Shown piece by piece: positions 44,242 to 56,452 of a DNA stretch of 64,000 nt. The stretch is taken from contig JAZARR010000204.1 of assembly GCA_037389465.1 (NCBI GenBank), positions 1,073,001-1,137,000 of the forward strand, given 5' to 3'. Numbering within the stretch: the stretch's first letter is position 1; the number at the start of each line of letters is the position of its first letter. Below the pieces are notes generated by a model. The model did no database searches. It saw only the letters and a program-made list of their open reading frames with translations, and had not been told where the DNA came from. The DNA comes from Baylisascaris procyonis. Taxonomy: Eukaryota; Nematoda; Chromadorea; Rhabditida; Ascarididae. Position numbers and translations under genes: made by a program.

Positions 44242-47200
44242 TGTCATCGTCAGCGTTATCCAACCGTCGAACCATTCCGTTGTCGCTTTGCATCTTTGTT
44301 GTGCTTCTGATTCCAGATGCTGCTTATACAGTATCGACTAAGATGCCGGTTATTGGTGGAAAATGCGAAATTGGTACTGCTGATGTGCATATTGGCGGAA
44401 AACAAACACAGTTTTTCCTCAGATGTGAAGCAGCTCAAGGGTAAGTTTTAAAGGATTTGTCTGGCGATATGACAATTGAGCCTTCGATAGTTGCACCTCC
44501 ACCAAGTAACCATTAGTTAAAGGTTTAGACTCATCTCTTCATTTAGGTTTAGGCTCCTTTTATATTTGACGCTATATCAGTAATTAACATTAAGCAGTTT
44601 CCTCGTCGTTATATTCGTCCTTATCAGGTATAACGCATCCAACGAATGTGTAATTATTGCCTAGCCAATTTATTGTATGATTTATTCGATTCATATAATC
44701 TCATTGCAATAATTTGTTACATATGATGCAATACAAAATCGTCTTTACCTTGGAAAAATTTCATTGAATTATCTCTTGTTTCCTTTTTAACCGTTGGTCA
44801 CTAAGGGGTCATCAAGACTCTACACTGAGAGCAAAAATATGGAAATATCTACTAACGCAAATCGTATCTAATAAACGCGCCATTTCACCTCTAGAGATCA
44901 TTTTAATATTTATTTTCGCGTTGTTTAATGCTTTAATATTTTCTGATAGTATCTCATAGCTTCTAGCAAATTCTATTGTTGAGCCAATTGAACACATCCC
45001 GCTTCCATATTTGAATTTGGTATCTCATCAAGAACAGTCCAAATTTTTCACTTTTCTGCACTATCGCATGTAATTTGACCTTTCTCTCGAATTGATATGA
45101 ATATCGATCAAAATTTAGTCGTTTTGCTCATCGCGGCAAATTTAACCCTCAAGGTGAAACAAATATGCTCGACTGAGCCTTATAAGGTCAACAGAGGCCG
45201 AATAAGTGTCGAACAACTTTATTTATATTGTTGTCGATGGGTGATGGAAAGTCGTACAATTTTGCGAAGTGTTTAGATTCTTCTAGTTTCCTAATCTGCG
45301 CTGAAATAGTATTTAGATAGTAATTTCGAAAATACATAAGTTTCTTCAGCGTAATCTTATAAGGCATCTGTTGGAGATATACTTATTAAATAGCTTTTTG
45401 ATGTCTGATTGCTTGACTTAATACCCTATAAAAGACATTATTTCGACTCGAGCTCTGAAATATGGAGAAGGCTTTTCGGCTTTTCCATTTCTAGCGAGTA
45501 ATAGCAGTATAGAACGCTCCATTTGTTTGAAAACCACTCGTTTTTACGAACGCTTATGAGGGGTCAAATTAACAAGGATCATTTCTCGTGCAGAAGTTCC
45601 GAGAGGGAGAGGCTATTTGAAGAAGAGCGTTTCCTAAGAATGACATCTTACTTGATGTTTTTAGATTCTTTTTAATGTCTCACAATATTCCTTAATGATT
45701 CGCAATCAATATGCGTAACAATTTCTGTTGTATTTATGAGAGCTTATTTTAGCTAAGCATTTATTATACGTTCAAGTAGCGTTATCGATAAGATTTAGGG
45801 TACCATTCTTGAGGTCTTAATTAAGGGATTATCAAAGCAAAAAATCGATGAAATTTGGACATTATGTTATTTTTGCTTTCTATATCGCCTAAAAAGCACA
45901 TATCGGAAGTATCACACTGGTGAATATATGCGTGTTTTCGTGTGTGTTTGTCTGATCGGTTGCTTCAAATTATGAACCACAGAAATACGGTGATAAATCA
46001 ATGTAATTTCCCAAGTAAATTTTTGCACACATATTTTGTCGGATCGTCATTCGATTGGTTGTCTTCTATATAAAACTTCTGAATATTTCACAGCATTTGC
46101 AAAGCGACACAAAATTTACAAGAGAATGATTAGTCAACTGTGCAAGAAAATAGATATTTGTCATCGTCTTGTTGTTGATTGTTGTTGAGTTTGTTTTTTT
46201 CGATGTTTATGCAAAAAACTAATCGTGCGATTTGAATTGCAACTACCGGAAAAGCGTAGCACGAAGGCTGGCACGACATTTTTTTTTCAGACAACTGTTT
46301 GACTAATTGAAAGGTACTTTTTATGGAGGCGATTGCGTAAATCCTTAACAAAAAAAAATCTGGAATGTGCCCATAATAGCGCATTGAAGTTGATTTGCAA
46401 ATTTTTATGACACGTTAGAATATCGGTAATCTAAAATATATTAACGGATATGAGATATAACGGAAAGAGGAATAAAGAATCACTAAATGGTGATGGAAAT
46501 TAGATTCATCAAATTTCACCTTCATAGCTATTATAATTCATGAATTGAAACTCTCGGATAGGTCACGTTTTTTGTTGCTAAATTTTCTCAGCGCTTCTTG
46601 ATAATTTGCAGATTTCTATTCTTTTCAATATTTATTCAGGTTCACGATTTACAATCTCTTGAAATTGAGTCTCTTAATAAATCAGTATATATGATAAATC
46701 AGCATATGTTGGGATTTTGGCATGTGAATTCTCAATAAAATCAATGAATTTTTATTAATTTTTCTGATCACTTATTTATTATAGTTATCTTCTGCACTTG
46801 CAAGAGTTGATAAACCATATTTCAGGTCAGAAAGAGGAAGCGGTGTGTGGGTGGTGAAAAGCCGTGCAGCGTCACCACCACAGTCGGTTGCGGAGCATCA
46901 ACCTCGAACTGCGATTATCTCCTCCGTCAATACTGAACCACAACTACATGCGAGGCACTCTAGCAAATACCCTCCCAATATTTGCGGTATGTTCTTATGC
47001 GTTTCTTGGAAATGCTTTTCCGTCAGAAACACAATATGATGGTATAGCATCTGTGCGCTTGTCTGTATGTCCGTCTTTGCCGTGTTTTCAAATGGGCAAC
47101 CATTGATGCTGGAGTTACGAGATTTGCTAGGCACTGTATGCACCTTAAGATAGCTTTTCACATTGACCTGTCAAGAAAAATGTAATCAGACAACATCTTA

Positions 47201-50200
47201 AAGTAGCTAAAGGTGGAAATAAACTTCCATGTTGCACAATCGTTTCTTCGTTTTACATTGCGAAAAGCGATGATTTTATGGGAAATTTGTGCGAGCAGTT
47301 GGGTTATTCAAAATATGAGGGCGTAATTTTGCATACTCTTGATTTATTGATGATTTGTGAAATTGTTTACGCAGTTGAAAGGAATTGCAAAAATTTACAT
47401 ATCATAAAACTCTTAAGGCACATTTTTCCACCTGTTTAAACATTATTTTTATTTGATTGTTGGAATATGTATTATATGTTATGAGATGAGCATCTCATTA
47501 CTCCAACAATTGAAAATTTATAAAAGAAGTTTCGAGTAGTCGTAGTTAATGGGGATATGAATGTATCGAGTGATAGGAATGATAGGAATATTTCATTTCG
47601 TTGATAAGAGAATGATAATTGCTTTGTTTAAGCAAAGAAAGGCTTAGGACTGATAAGATGTTTGCAATTGTTGATAAATGATTAATGCAAAGTTTTCTTT
47701 ATCTGAGGAATAGTGGCTTTAAGCATCTGCCCCTTCTTGTCATTGTGCCTCCTCCGTCGATGTGCCTCCACCATCTGAATTAACTTAGAATGTTAGCTTA
47801 TGCTGAGTGATGCTTTAGTGTGTTTGTTAACGCGTTCATCTCTATTGAAGTGCAATCTGCTTTAAGCGACTGGCACCTTTTTTGTTTACTCAATTTGTCG
47901 CGCACATTTCATCCCTTTTATCGGTTCGCATCGTTATGTTATGCCAGTCTTTATTACATCTGTGTGAACTATATAAGTATACTTTACTATGAGGTTTCAA
48001 TGTTTTAGTAATATGATCCGAAGTTGAAATGGAGGAAGGGAGAATAGAAAGGTGAATAAGAATAAAATAATAAGCCGAAAAGGTATAAGCGGCTGCTGAT
48101 CAAAAGACATTGGATGTGCAGCAATATCTTTACACGTCTAGTATGAGGGCAAATATGACTTAAGAGGTGGAAGAGCTACCGGGGCGAATGGGGGGAGGCA
48201 TTGATTCAAAGAACAAGAGTGCGGTTCCAAATAATCAAGAATAACCTTACCAACCAGCTGACAGCTTGAAAATATCCAGAATTACTCTTAAAATTAAGGT
48301 GCAACACCATTTCTAAACATTTTTGCTTTCTATTCGATGCTCACGTTTTCGTAGTAAAATATGTTGTTTTCTAATTACTCACCATCAACTAAATATCAGC
48401 ATATATGGTCTCTATTAATATTAGCATATTTTTTTAGTGCAAGATTTGAGCGCAAGGGAAGCTGATCCATGCACAATTCCAATGACATGCCTTCAACAGA
48501 ACGTTGATGATGCGTCAACTTTTCTTCAATGCGATCAAAAGTACGTATGTGTCCATTTGGGCGTGTTCTTATTGAGAAGCTTTTTGTTTTGTTTTTTTTA
48601 AAACATTGTATGCTTTTGTTGGGAAACATGAAAACTGGGATGAGACCAAATCTTACTGCATTTGTAATAATCAACGTTGCTAATTAATAATGTAATAATT
48701 AGTAACTTCATCGCCTACATTGTTTCGAGGATGACTTTGTAGTTAAATTGGATTCAATAGTAATTCGTTTTATGCGCTTTCGCAATGTGCAAAAGTGTTT
48801 TATGGCGATGTCGTATTGTCTGTTTGTTCATGCGGTGGTTTCAACTCAAGAACCGCTGAAGCTGGAATTTAAAATAACTAGAAATTTGCTGCGCACAACT
48901 TTGAATGAGGAGGCTATAGACATTCGAAAATGCTTGGAAACTTGAATCCATTTGAATCCTAGATTGAGTTATCATTGTAAACTGGTGAAATCGTAGAAAA
49001 TCGGCCCATCTTGGGAAATTTATGCAAGTGGTCGTGTGCTTTTAAAGCGCCTTCACAAATTTACTTATTAAATAAAGCATATTCTGAGGAATCACAATTA
49101 AATAAAACATATAAAGAGGAACGAACCATGCCTTTGTCTGTATGTGCGCTGATATGCGTCTAGTTTCAAGTCGATAAAAACTAAAATCAAAGTTACGAAA
49201 TTTGATGACTATAATATACTTCAGAGAAAAAGTTCGTTATAGACATTAAAAGTTGAAAAATTCCACACAATTTTACATCACTTCATTTTCTGCTCGCCTT
49301 AGTTGGAATTCAACAGCTTCAGTTAAATAGATCTAAGTACCGAATGCCAAAGTTTGCGCAATTCTAAATATTAAAGAACTCATATTAAACTCTGCATTGC
49401 TTTGTGTCTCATCTACAATGCAATTGATTAGTGAAATAGACAAGAAACTTCTAGGAATTTATTTATTTTATTTTTTTATTTTTTTTCAGCAATAATCGTT
49501 GGGTAAAACGAAGTTGTTCGGATGGGCAAATATTCAATTTCGAGCAACAATCGTGTATTACGAGCATCAAACAAAACTATCATCGTTATGTGGCTCGTGA
49601 GTAATGCTAAAAACCACGAAAAATAAGAAAATATTTGCAATAAATATTCCTTTTAATTCCAATTTCATTCTTTCATCCTCTCCCAACATTTCAGAGAATT
49701 GCACTCCTCTTTCAATCATTTTATGCATGCATTTTTCTTTTCTTTTTGCTAATCTCTTCACCTATTTCCTACGTTATAATGTGAATGAAATTTTTAGCAT
49801 GCTCGTTGAATTGCCCTGTTGGCTACGCGTGTGTCAATAATACTTGTATTGCTCTCGCCTTCAGTCGTAAGTCAAACACGCTTAAGATTTTATATCCTTC
49901 AAAGTTAAATTAATGCTTATCAAATCTGCTAACTTGCAAACTTTTTTTTTGCTGGGAATAATGCTTGATGATTGAGTGTTGAATATGGTAGAAAAGGTCA
50001 TCCATGCAGCTTAAGTGCGAATTCTTTTTAAGAGTACTTTTTATCCTTCTTTATACAGTTTTTTTTTTTGAACTACACACAAGCATTTCCCAATCGACAG
50101 TGTAAACAGTACTTAGCTTATTGCGGCTCCAGTTGAGACACTGAAACGCTTTCCGCTGAAATAGTTTTTCCGCAGGGCATCTTTGTGGAAAACCTTAACG

Positions 50201-53200
50201 AATAACCAATAATTGAAGCAATCTGATTAAATTTTTAATGCATTCTAAGTAAACCATGATTTTCGCACCGTTTAAATTTTCATAAAAATTGCGTTTTGTG
50301 TTTTTTTAAGAAGCAGACGAGATTTGATTGGCAGTATACGTTGCTTTGGAAGATTTCGGTAGGCAATGTGGTTAGAATTTTTGATTGCGTAAATGTTAGA
50401 ATTGTTAGGGAGGCGAATCTTTCAAAAGGAAATCATTGTTTAGAACTGCGGCAAACATCGGATTTGATAACGGTGATCAGAACTGTTTGATGATTCTGTA
50501 ACCCTTCCTGAAATGGTCTTCAATCGTTTCTGTGAATAATTCTTAAGCTTAGCACTCCAGATTCTTGTTAATTGAAGCAAACTATTGGTTGCTAATGATA
50601 CGTTGTTTGCTTCTACAGACTTATGCATAGACGGATCGGCACCTCGAGGATCGTGCTCAAATGATGCATCATGTCCATCGTCGTATCGTTGTACTGCGCA
50701 ATCGCTTTGCTGTCCCAAAACTAATGGTGTGCCCTCCTTTATTATCCCTTCCTTCCTAATCGAAATACTCCATTTATAGTGTATTGTAGCGTGCAGAATC
50801 AGTGTGTGGTGAAATGTCCATCGCATAAATTCTGCTCTCCACTTACTGCTTGCTGTCGTCCACTATTAACGGACGGAGGTTCGTGTACTTCGTCTCGACA
50901 GTGTCTTCGTGGTTTGATTTGCTTGCGAGGACGATGTCTTCAAGATGTTCTGCCAAAATTTTTGATCACAGGTAAGCAATGTTCAATACGTTTATACGAT
51001 TTTATTATATGTCATTATTTTAAACGATTTGTTGTTAATATAACGTTTCGGTTAAATATTATTGCAAAAAATTGAAAAAAAGAAACAATTGGCAAAGAAA
51101 ATTGATTATTAAGATCACTTTTCTTTGCCATTTGCAATTTGCGCGATCCTTTTCCCAATGATTCACGAATGAAAATTACGCTATTATTTTATATGGTAAA
51201 CAAACATATTCCCATCCGTTCATTGAATCGCAAAAGTGGAATTCAAAGAAAAAAGATGAGAAGAACGAAAAAATGGAAAAGAATTTATTTCCCTATTCCG
51301 CAATAATTATCTTCAAAAAAAGCGTGGAATTTTTGTGATATCTGTTAAGCGCTTTCTCTCTCAGTTTCTAGCTGTATTGCTAAATTATGCGGTATACCTC
51401 TCCATTACTGTTAGAGTAATTTCGCATTCCTCCATATATACCCTTAGTTCGTATATTATGGCTAAAGTTCTAACCGAGTTTTATTGGGTTTATTTTTCAA
51501 GTAGTTGCAATAAATGTTTTTCGAATTAATATAACATACAAATTTTTTTGGTTATTTTCGAAGGGGTAGATTACGAAACAAAAGGAAAATATTTAGAAAT
51601 GAGAGAGGCGCATAAAAAAGATAATGGTTGCTCGATACTTGAGAAGGCACTTCATCGATCACCTCATTGCGTAGCACTTAGTGAACAGATACGATTGAGG
51701 CGAATGCGGAAGTTGTTATATGAACGCATCAGCGCAACGCAAATTAGTGCGTTTGTTTTGCTCGTATAATTTAGTGCCACTTTTGCGAACCGATGCTCGA
51801 CCGCTAACAAAAATAACGCAGTAGTGTTGTGAAAGTAACTCGTACATACCAATGATTAAATTAGTGCATTTGAAATACCCCATAATTTGACTAGGGAGGT
51901 AAAGCGGAAGTGGAGACAGGAGGAGCGATAGGGGAATCGGTTTACAAATCTTTCTGTTCGATCCCTTAGTATCCTTTGTTTGCAAATCATAATGTGATGA
52001 CCGAATTTCCCAAGCGGATGAATCCAAAAAATATGCATATATGATTGTATCAACTGCTATACCCGCTTAATCAGTTATCAGTGGAATAACAGGTAGTTGG
52101 AACGTCATATGGTATTTTTAGGCACTGTCATACGGTATTCTTAATCAGTCCTATTTGCGCAGATTCGTCGAATCTATCGATAGTACAGTCTTTTGATTAC
52201 ATCAAGTTTGGCCCATCAAATACGTGATTGATCATAAATAGCTGCAAACTTATGAGTTTTTCTCTTCAATGTGATGAAACGATCGTATTTCGTTGCAATT
52301 TTCCGGTCAACTCAGTTGAATTGCATCATTGACGTTAGTTAAAGTGACGATAATTTCAGTGAAATGTGGAATATTGTCATCATGCATGAACGATATCGAT
52401 TGTGCAATGCATATGAAATGCCACGATGGTTGTTGTTTAATGGCTCGATGTCCATCAGGCTATCCACATACATCGGCACTCGTTAGCTGCACACATCAAA
52501 TACAATGTCCACAACGAACAAATTGCTATGCTGGTCGTTGTTGTCCACTTGCTCAATTCAGTGAAACAACGCACACTGACACCAATATCAATAGTAGTGA
52601 TTTAAGCGACGGCGACATGTTGCTTAAGAACGGATCCCCTTCACCAAAGAATCTGGAGAAAAGTTGGAAGGCTTTTGATGAAAGTCGTATTCAAACACAT
52701 GAATGCCCACAAGGATGGGGTAGCATTTGTTCATTGGCTGATCCTTGCCAAGATGGATCGGACTGTATTATGGGTCGTTGTTGTCGCATTCCGGAGGTAA
52801 ATCGACTTGTGTGCGATAATGGGCACTCAGCGTTATCGTTGCCACAGGAGTGCGCTGCCAACGACACAGACTGTCCAGTGGGATCGTCTTGTCAACGGAA
52901 TCGCTGCTGTACGAACGCAAATAACGAACAATCGAACACAAACAATACCCATACCACAAAAGAACGAACGCGATTGTTCTTGATCACTGATAGTGCTAAA
53001 AGAAACGTCAACATAACTGGCAATGAGAGCAGTGCTGGAGAGGGTGTGCAAAGGACGCATGAGCGAACCTCTTTTCATAAGACTGCTACAGAATCACGAT
53101 GGGGCAATGCAGATGCAACAACGAAGCAACTGCTCGTGTACAATAGAGAATTGGATAAATCACGCATGGTCCCAAAGATTATCTCCAAAAAACGTTTCTT

Positions 53201-55010
53201 TGGCCATGGGATGAAGCACTCGAAAGCAGAAGTCAATAGCTCAATTGGTCAATATGTGTCCTATGAGCGAAGGTTATGTCCAGATGCTATGGAGAATCTT
53301 TCAACACCAGCCTTGTGCAATACCTCAGAACATTGCCCGTCGGGGTACACCTGTCAGCGAGATGTGTGCTGTAGGGAACTCGGATGCATGCACAAATGCA
53401 AAACGCAACATCATTGTGGCGACAACTGCACCCAAAGCGTCAGAATGTCATCTGCAGAAGCGGCACCAACAGGGATTCAAACCAAATCGATGCGCCAGAA
53501 TCAGGTGGGCATTGTTTTGCACAACACCTTTCAAATTGCTTGCGTTTTACAGCTTATTGCGATATCACACGCTTAGACAAACGTTGTTCAGAAAGAAAAT
53601 TCAGGCAGCTTCAAACTTTTCAAATCCAAAAAGCTGACGGAGATGTGCTGAGGGCGAACTATTTTTGAGAAAATTTTTGAAGATTTGCATAATTTCTTGT
53701 CTCATTTTTCGCATACTCTTCTCTTCTCCCTCTACATCAATCAAGGCCAACGACCGCATTTTTCGCATTAGCTTCGGAAAAGCTTTTCTTAGGCACGTAG
53801 CTGAATTGCATGAATTGAAATTAATATATTTCAATATTAACATCGTTATTTTCATAGTGTTCTTTGATATATAAAACTGCCAATAGCAGTGATACTGAAT
53901 AATTTATCTCACATAATTTAGCGTCGTATAAGTTTATTGGCCCGACAGGAAAATTACGAGGAGAGGAACTGCGAATCATACAGAAGTTTACGCACGCAAT
54001 CGGTTACTGCCCCATATAGTTGTGCAAATAACGAGAGAGAGAGATGGAGAGAGAGATGAAAAGAGATGCAAATTGCTTGGCTGAGCAGCTTTCGTAATGA
54101 GTACGATTATTTCTCATAGGAAAATTTTTGTCGCATTTGAGAGGCTTTTTTCTCGCTTGTAAACGAAATAAACCGCTCAAAGGTGACATTGTTTGCGGCG
54201 ATGAGTAGCTAGCCAGTTGACCGGCTAACTGATTGACCTCGTTCTTCTGACAGATGGCGTACGAAAAAAATCACGATTCGCCACAGCGAACAAACATTCA
54301 TTTTTCGCTACAAACACTTCGAAACGCATTCTAATGAGCTCTATAGTCGAACGCACATTGCACAGAAGCTCCGACGGAAGGGTGGAGGGGAAGAAGGAAT
54401 TAAGGACCTTGCGTTCCCAATTCCTTAATGTCATTCTTTTACACTTGCTTTGCTGAGCACTACGCAAATTTGAAATGATTGCAATGTATAAAAAATTGTA
54501 ACCTTGACTTTATAACGTTACTTGCAGAAAAAGATTCGTTGCTTGGAGGATTCAGAGTGCGAACTCTCGAAAATGTGTCCGGATGGCTATACTTGCCTGA
54601 AGGATGGTCAGTGCTGTGAATTGACCATCCACTGTGCCGATGGGACAATCCCCTTATATGAATGTCTTCAAGGGCTATGTCCCAGTTCGTCTGACGTATG
54701 TGTTCATATCGATAGTCGGAGTGCTATTTGCTGCATTGATCGTAACATGTCGCACGCAATATTTAGTCACGGTAAAGCAAATGATATGAGTGGTCATCAA
54801 AAGAAGCTCAAGAGTGTGTCCGCATCTACTCCGTCACAACGAGACACAACCTTTACTGCATCCAGAATGCCGTTATTAAATGCTCATCGATGTAAGTTCA
54901 GCATCGAGTGTCCACCATCTCACTACTGCGATCTTCGAGGATTCTGCTGGCCTCTTCAAACTCGCCGGTTAGTCGATGGAAGATTCAAAAACTCATATCA
55001 CCTCCATTGA
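44242..55010 (+). CDS. Secreted cysteine-rich multi-module protein (chitin-binding-like, then EB/lustrin-like CC modules)
   Basis: Exons: 44242-44441, 46826-46986, 48438-48540, 49490-49596, 49798-49866, 50619-50726, 50780-50971, 52360-53504 and 54528-55010; all phases agree. The start gives a signal peptide (PLSLCIFVVLLIPDAAYT). Exons 3-4 together carry C-x5-C-x14-C-x10-C-x12-C with W and F at places typical of peritrophin/CBM14 chitin-binding modules (FLQCDQ, RWVKRSC, GQIFNFEQQSC). Exons 5-9 repeat short modules of the type C-P-x-G-Y-x-C ... CC (CPSSYRC...LCCPKT; CPSGYTCQRDVCC; CPDGYTCLKDGQCC), like nematode EB or lustrin cysteine-rich repeats. Exon 8 is a single 382-codon exon with a Ser/Thr/Asn-rich middle. 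No membrane anchor was seen. A secreted or cuticle/matrix protein is the best inference. The stop at 55008-55010 may apply to only one splice form (see the donor at 54892). Confidence 0.75.
54886..54897 (+). promoter_or_regulatory. In-frame consensus 5' splice site that could link to the CC-domain array
   Basis: ATCGAT followed by GTAAGT. Splicing here ends exon 9 in phase 1, exactly the phase required by the CC-array exon beginning at 56453 (first codon TGG). Reading through instead gives one further cysteine-rich module and the stop at 55010. Confidence 0.45.
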
Positions 55011-56452
55011 AAAACGCATTATATATGGCCCAGGAAGGCATGAGAGCGGATGGCTTGTACAACATTTCATGAAATATATTCTCCACAGGTGACTATAAGT
55101 GCCGATGTACTGGGCTGTTATAGTCAAGTGAGTTTTCTTACAAGAAGAGAAAGGACAGCCGGAGTTGGAGTGGAAGTCGGAGTGAGTTCGATGAGGATTA
55201 CTGCTTCTGGCTTTGATTAATTACTGCTTTATAACTTTTCAATCGTTTAGTTTTTCAAGAGCATCCTCTCCACCGAGTGTTTCCGAACCTTTGTTTGTTC
55301 ATTCCAATTCTCGGATGTAAATAAATAAGCAGAAAAATACGATGAAATAATCAGCGATATTTTATCGAGTTTTCCTAGAGTGCTTCACTTCATGTAAGTT
55401 TTATATGCGGTTCGCATATTCACATTTTTTTCAGGAATCTGTGGACGAAGTGATCTGAAGGCGGATATTCTCGACTCAATTGTTGATTCTCTTGTTCAGC
55501 ATTGTTTCCGTTACTTACCCTCATAAAAGTTTTAACACTTCCTCGCTAACACACCAAATCCCCAATTTTCCCTTTTTCTTTGTTTCATTTCGATTCCTCG
55601 CATGAAATCTTTTCCCTTTCGGTCACATTCTGCATGTTGCTATGAGTTGCTAATTCACCTAAGATCGCATCCAGATTCTTTTAACAGGGTTCACTCGATT
55701 ATCCATCTGTGGAAGCATGGCAGAGGAAATGAACTTACGCTTATCCCGAAGCATGCTTTGATTTTGCCATCGAAAGCATCATGTTACCTTATGAAAATCA
55801 ATATGATATGGCTTCAAATGTGGTGCCTACCTTGTGCCTACCATCATTGTGTTCATCTTATATCTGCCATAAGAGATGGGACCAGCTTGTATTCGATTAG
55901 CTAAGCAGTCAACGGATGGGCAAGCTGTGCGACACTGAAATGATTGCTGGAGGATGTATTGGCATGCTCAGTTATGAAGTTTCACAAAACTTATTTATCC
56001 ACTAAGCTACAATAAGTTATTTACGGTTCTGACTTGATGAAAAAGCTCTGGATTTGTACATTTGAACATCGCTATTCTCAGCCTTATAAACAGCAATGTG
56101 TAGACAACGTTGGTTTAGTAAGGAAGATTGTCAATCATTTCTTGACCACAACATGATGAAGTCGAATGTGCAAACATAGTACCTCGATCCAAAAATTGAA
56201 TTCTCTCAATCAGTTTTGATCTCTCATGTGCTTTTGTGCCGTCGTGAAAATGGATCGGCGACAACATGGAAGTGACTTTACCTTTGAATTCCAAAGAAAT
56301 TAGCATATTTTACATAATACTGCAATACATATTTTCTCTGGCAACACATAAATGACCTTTATAAAGATAAAATTGTTCAGCACAACCCAGTCAAACTTTT
56401 CTTGATATACTTCTAAATAATCGTTTCTAGCAATTTTTTTCCACAATTTCAG
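55011..56452 (+). other. Region between the two cysteine-rich blocks
   Basis: Holds three splice-flanked, short open stretches that I could not place: 55089-55128 (CTCCACAG before, GTGAGT after), 55438 onward behind TTTTTTTCAG, and 55688-55900 behind TTAACAG, which is open apart from one TGA. AAATAAATAAGC near 55320 could be a polyadenylation signal for a transcript ending at 55010. Confidence 0.35.

Noticed and set aside
52833..53214. Minus-strand and alternate-frame ORFs inside the long cysteine-rich exon
   Set aside because: Shadows of the 382-codon coding exon.
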